The notes beneath the pieces are model-generated. The model was given only the letters and a program-made list of their open reading frames with translations. It searched no databases and was not told where the DNA came from. The position numbers were made by a program, and so were the translations under genes. A DNA stretch of 64,000 nucleotides from Micromonospora sp. NBC_00421. GTDB taxonomy: Bacteria > Actinomycetota > Actinomycetes > Mycobacteriales > Micromonosporaceae. This document shows, one piece after another, positions 61,085-64,000 of this stretch; within the stretch, counting starts at the first letter, position 1, and the number at the start of each line of letters is the position of its first letter. The stretch is from contig NZ_CP107929.1 of assembly GCF_036017915.1 (NCBI RefSeq), positions 4,716,001 through 4,780,000 of the forward strand. The letters run 5' to 3'.

Positions 61085-62119
61085 ATGCGCGGTTCCCGTC
61101 TCCTGTCGGCGCTCACGTCGGTCGCGGTGGTCGCGGCGGTGTTCAGCACCGCCGCACCCGCCTCGGCCGCGGTGGACCCCGGCACCCGGGTCTCGGCGAC
61201 CACCGTGGTCGGCACGCACAACGCGTACGAACGCGGGACGTACAGCTACCTGGCGCAGGCGCTCGACGCCCGCCCCGGCCTGATCGAGCTGGACGTCTGG
61301 CCGGACATCATCACCAAGCAGTGGCGGGTCAGCCACTCCAACCCGCTGGGCAACGACAACAACTGCGTCGCCGCCACCACCCCCGCGCAGCTCTACACCG
61401 GCACCCGCAACAAGAACCTGGAGAACTGCCTGGACGACATCCGGCTCTGGTTCGACGCCCACCCCGACGCCGGCCCGCTCCAACTCAAACTGGAGCTGAA
61501 GACCGGCTTCAGCAGCCGTACCGGGCAGGGGCCGGTGCAGCTCGACGCCGTGCTCGCCGCCCGGCTCGGCAGCCGGGTGTTCCGCCCCGCCGACCTGCGC
61601 GGCGGGTACGCCACCCTGGACGCCGCCGCCCGCGCGAACGCCTGGCCGACCCGGGGGCAGCTCGCCGGGAAGGTGATCGTCGAGCTGATCCCCGGCACCG
61701 TCGAGGAGGGCAACCCCACCGACACCCTGTGGACCGACATCGAGTACGCCCAGCACCTGGTCGGCCTGGCGGCGGCCGGCACCCTCGGCCAGGCGCAGGC
61801 GTTCCCCGCGGTGCACCGGGCCCAGTCCGGCGACCCGCGCAGCCGGTACGCCGACACCGGCCTGCGCCCGTGGTTCGTCCTCTTCGACGGCGACGCCAGC
61901 GCGTACGTCACCGGCGGGATCGACACCTCCTGGTACGACACCAACCACTACCTGCTGGTGATGACCGACGCGCAGAACGTCCCCCCGGCAGTCGGCAACA
62001 CCGACCAGGCTGCCGCCCGCGCCCGCCTCGCCCAACTCGCCGCCGCCCACGCCAGCGTCGCCTCCGCCGACTGGGCCGCGATGCCGGCGGTCGTCGCCGA
62101 GGTCCTCCCCCGCGGCTGA
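61085..62119 (+). CDS. Secreted phosphatidylinositol-specific phospholipase C-like protein
   Basis: The product has 344 residues. A Sec signal (LLSALTSVAVVAAVFSTAA) is cleaved near ASAAVDP. VVGTHNAYERGTYSY holds the catalytic His typical of calcium-type PI-PLCs. GLIELDVWPD, VSHSNP and LQLKLELKTG fit the TIM barrel. It would split phosphatidylinositol or a related lipid outside the cell. It is divergent from the YyaL-type gene; RBS GAGGAGG precedes the ATG. The second His of the mechanism is probably in VSHSNP. Confidence 0.8.
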   Translation: MRGSRLLSALTSVAVVAAVFSTAAPASAAVDPGTRVSATTVVGTHNAYERGTYSYLAQALDARPGLIELDVWPDIITKQWRVSHSNPLGNDNNCVAATTPAQLYTGTRNKNLENCLDDIRLWFDAHPDAGPLQLKLELKTGFSSRTGQGPVQLDAVLAARLGSRVFRPADLRGGYATLDAAARANAWPTRGQLAGKVIVELIPGTVEEGNPTDTLWTDIEYAQHLVGLAAAGTLGQAQAFPAVHRAQSGDPRSRYADTGLRPWFVLFDGDASAYVTGGIDTSWYDTNHYLLVMTDAQNVPPAVGNTDQAAARARLAQLAAAHASVASADWAAMPAVVAEVLPRG

Positions 62120-62185
62120 CCCCACCCCCACCCCTCGCACCTTCGCACCCTCGCCCACCCCGGCGGACCCTGCTCGCAATGTCGC

Positions 62186-62225
62186 CGATGTAGCGGTATC
62201 CGGTCGGCCGGATACCGCTACATCG
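62186..62225. repeat. Family C hairpin 1
   Basis: CGATGTAGCGGTATCCGG and its exact reverse complement form an 18-bp stem with a 4-nt loop (TCGG, a stable tetraloop-like turn). Confidence 0.85.
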
Positions 62226-62272
62226 CCCCCCGGGACGCGGACCACGTCGTGCCGCACCACCGCGCCGGCCCC

Positions 62273-62344
62273 CGCGCTCACCGCGCTCACCGCGCTCACC
62301 GCGCTCACCGCGCTCACCGCGCTCACCGCGCTCACCGCGCTCAC
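62273..62344. repeat. 9-bp tandem repeat, eight copies
   Basis: CGCGCTCAC repeats eight times without change between the two family C hairpins. There are no spacers. Confidence 0.93.
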
Positions 62345-62358
62345 CGCTGGATCGTGCC

Positions 62359-62412
62359 GGATCCACGATGTAGTGGCCTCGGGGCCCTCCGGCACCACTA
62401 CATCGTGGATCC
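62359..62412. repeat. Family C hairpin 2
   Basis: GGATCCACGATGTAGTGG and its exact complement form an 18-bp stem with an 18-nt GC-rich loop. CGATGTAG(C/T)GG is shared with hairpin 1. Confidence 0.85.
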
Positions 62413-62467
62413 AGCACGATGTCGCCTCGCTCCTGACGTCGCCGCACGCCTGGGGCGGGGCGGTGGT

Positions 62468-64000
62468 TCAGGAGGCGCCGTCGGCGCGGAGGGGGAAGAC
62501 GTTCGACTCGGCGGAGTCCCGCAGCGAGCCGAGCACCGCGCCGATCTTGTCGGCCGGCATCGGCTTGAAGAAGTGGTAGCCCTGGGCGGCGGTGCAGCCC
62601 AGCTCGGCCAGGGCGGCCCGCTGTTCGGCCGTCTCCACCCCCTCGGCGACCACCCGCAGCCCCAACTCGTGGGCGAGACCGACAGTCGCCCGGACGATCG
62701 CCGCCGCCTCCGGCGAGTCGGCCATCCGGATCACGAAGGAGCGGTCCACCTTCAGCTCGTCCACCGCGATCCGGGTCACGAACGACAGCGACGAGAACCC
62801 GGTGCCGAAGTCGTCGACAGCCAACTGGACGCCCATCGTGCGCAGGGTGGCCAGCACCTCGTCGATCACCTCCAGCTCGCTCATCATCACCGTCTCGGTG
62901 ATCTCCAGGACCAGCTTGTGCGGCGGCACCTGGTGCCGGCGCAGCGCGTCGGCGATCTCCGCCGGCAGTCGGGGGTCGAGCAGGCTGCGCGCCGAGAGGT
63001 TCACCGAGATCGGCACGTCCAGCCCGTCCCGGGCCCACGCGGCGGCCACCGAAAGCGCCTTGTCCAGCACGTACCGGGTGAAGGTGCCGAGCTGCTCGCT
63101 GTGCTCCACCGGGCGGATGAAGTCGGCCGGGCCGAGCCAGCCCCGCCGGGGATGCTGCCAGCGGATCAGCGCCTCCACCCCGGTCGGGGCACCGGTGGCC
63201 AGGTCGACCGCGGGTTGCAGGGCCAGCACCAGCTGGTCGTCGGCCTGCAACGCCTCCCGCAGCTCGGCCAGCAGGGCCAACTGGTCGGTGCTGGCGGCGT
63301 CCCGGGTGCTGTCGTACGCGGCGACGCTGCCGCCGCCCTCCTTTGCCTGGTACATGGCGATGTCGGCCCGGCGCAGCAGCTCGGTCAGGTCGGCGGTGCC
63401 CGCCCCGGCCACCACCACCCCCACCGAGACCTCGACCGACATCCGCACCCCGGCCACCTCGGTCGGTGCGGCCAGCCGCTCGGCGATCTCCCGGGCCTGC
63501 CGCAGCGCGTACGCCATCGGGGCGGTCCGGTCGCCGATCACCGGGACCGACGTCAGCAGCAGGGCGAACTCGTCGCCGCCGAGCCGGGCGAGCAGGTCAC
63601 CGGGGCGGGCCAGGGTGCCCAGCCGGTTGCCGGTGAGCCGCAGCAACTGGTCGCCGGCGGCGTGCCCGAGCGTGTCGTTGACCTCTTTGAACTGGTCGAT
63701 GTCGAGCAGCAGCAGGGCCACCGGGTGGTCGTGGGCGAGCTGCCGCAGCGCCTGGTCGCCCTTGGTCAGCATGGCCGTCCGGTTGACCAGCCCGGTCAGC
63801 GCGTCGTGCACCGCGTCGTACGACGAGCGGGCGCTGACCAGCCGCAGCTCCCGGTGGGTCGCCGCGTCGTGCAGGGCCGCGGCCAACGCGTCGGAGTAGG
63901 CCGCCAGCGCGTCCCGTTCCCGGTCGTTCGGCGGCCCGGAGGCGGGGAACCGGACCCGCAACTGTCCGACCTGGACGTCGCCGACGACGAGCGGCCGGGC
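62468..64000 (-). CDS. GGDEF-EAL protein (cyclic di-GMP turnover), 5' end missing
   Basis: The C-terminal 510 residues are seen; the start lies beyond base 64000. The end of a likely GAF domain is followed by the diguanylate cyclase domain with an intact ARLGGDEFALL and an upstream RPGD (inhibitory I-site). The phosphodiesterase domain starts at GVEALIRWQHPRRG, with NLSARSLLDPRLP, LEITETVMM, DDFGTGFSSLSFV and KVDRSFV. Both enzyme halves look complete, so it could make and degrade c-di-GMP. The output of such signals in this group may include BldD-type regulators. Confidence 0.9.
   Translation of the reverse strand, partial: ARPLVVGDVQVGQLRVRFPASGPPNDRERDALAAYSDALAAALHDAATHRELRLVSARSSYDAVHDALTGLVNRTAMLTKGDQALRQLAHDHPVALLLLDIDQFKEVNDTLGHAAGDQLLRLTGNRLGTLARPGDLLARLGGDEFALLLTSVPVIGDRTAPMAYALRQAREIAERLAAPTEVAGVRMSVEVSVGVVVAGAGTADLTELLRRADIAMYQAKEGGGSVAAYDSTRDAASTDQLALLAELREALQADDQLVLALQPAVDLATGAPTGVEALIRWQHPRRGWLGPADFIRPVEHSEQLGTFTRYVLDKALSVAAAWARDGLDVPISVNLSARSLLDPRLPAEIADALRRHQVPPHKLVLEITETVMMSELEVIDEVLATLRTMGVQLAVDDFGTGFSSLSFVTRIAVDELKVDRSFVIRMADSPEAAAIVRATVGLAHELGLRVVAEGVETAEQRAALAELGCTAAQGYHFFKPMPADKIGAVLGSLRDSAESNVFPLRADGAS

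Larger units (their letters stand above)
62120..62467. other. Convergent intergenic region with hairpins and a 9-bp satellite
   Basis: No gene. A C-rich tract follows the PI-PLC stop, then hairpin C1, the CGCGCTCAC repeat, hairpin C2, and a G-rich part before the GGDEF-EAL stop. Confidence 0.7.

Noticed and set aside
1..64000. tRNA, rRNA, riboswitch, prophage, integrase or transposase
   Set aside because: No cloverleaf-like or rRNA sequence, no recognised riboswitch core and no integrase or transposase protein was seen while reading both strands.

Overview
The window is high-GC actinobacterial DNA with short overlaps between genes and many GTG starts. It most likely comes from the Micromonosporaceae (Micromonospora or a close relative). 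Three things point there: WhiB, DUF397/XRE and F420 genes of actinobacterial type; a gene order around whiB2, fbiA/fbiB, manC, the acyl-CoA dehydrogenase and purE/purK that recalls the Mycobacterium tuberculosis Rv3255-Rv3276 region; and a tandem 59-bp repeat encoding the peptide MSARSAAKRSPAVANEGG, which I remember from Micromonospora and Salinispora annotations. No rRNA, tRNA, CRISPR array or complete insertion sequence was seen.

Layout. 1-1268: a partial secreted protein, endonuclease V and a small membrane protein. 1334-8135: a polymorphic-toxin island. A minus-strand operon runs YbaB-like protein, WXG100-like protein, a 1427-residue toxin and a putative immunity protein. The toxin carries a papain-like (Tox-PL, deamidase-type) domain and a C-terminal RelA/SpoT-like nucleotide pyrophosphokinase domain. 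A divergent gene fuses a YwqJ-type deaminase domain to a SUKH-3 immunity domain. 8317-25532: a polyamine (putrescine) uptake and breakdown region. It has an aminobutyraldehyde dehydrogenase, GABA transaminase, saccharopine-dehydrogenase-like enzyme, two FAD amine oxidases, a Pot-type ABC transporter, an Lrp/AsnC regulator and a diamine transaminase. It is interrupted by a duplicated-domain secreted protein, an AbiEi/DUF559-like gene and an XRE-DUF397-DUF397 module.

25717-36823: DUF3499, metallopeptidase and whiB2-like genes; a three-gene group with DUF4331 and a natural hexahistidine protein; the F420 genes fbiC, fbiA and a short fbiB; and a DUF5937/ArsR regulator. 37093-51910: Nudix, GDP-mannose and glycosyltransferase genes, an acetoacetyl-CoA ligase, a hotdog thioesterase, a second XRE-DUF397 module (its DUF397 gene is only 59 codons), an acyl-CoA dehydrogenase and UDP-glucose dehydrogenase with a textbook terminator. 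52069-64000: a 1630-residue zinc-ribbon membrane protein, purE/purK, a YyaL-type protein, a secreted PI-PLC-like enzyme and a partial GGDEF-EAL protein.

Small-scale structure is rich. Long inverted repeats of at least three families recur in intergenic space at gene 3' ends, usually flanked by tracts that are C-rich in the sense of the converging transcripts. There are also 25-bp and 9-bp tandem repeats. A shared promoter motif links the patD and potD/lrp promoters, and a partly related site precedes the diamine transaminase; these may be operators of the Lrp-type regulator.
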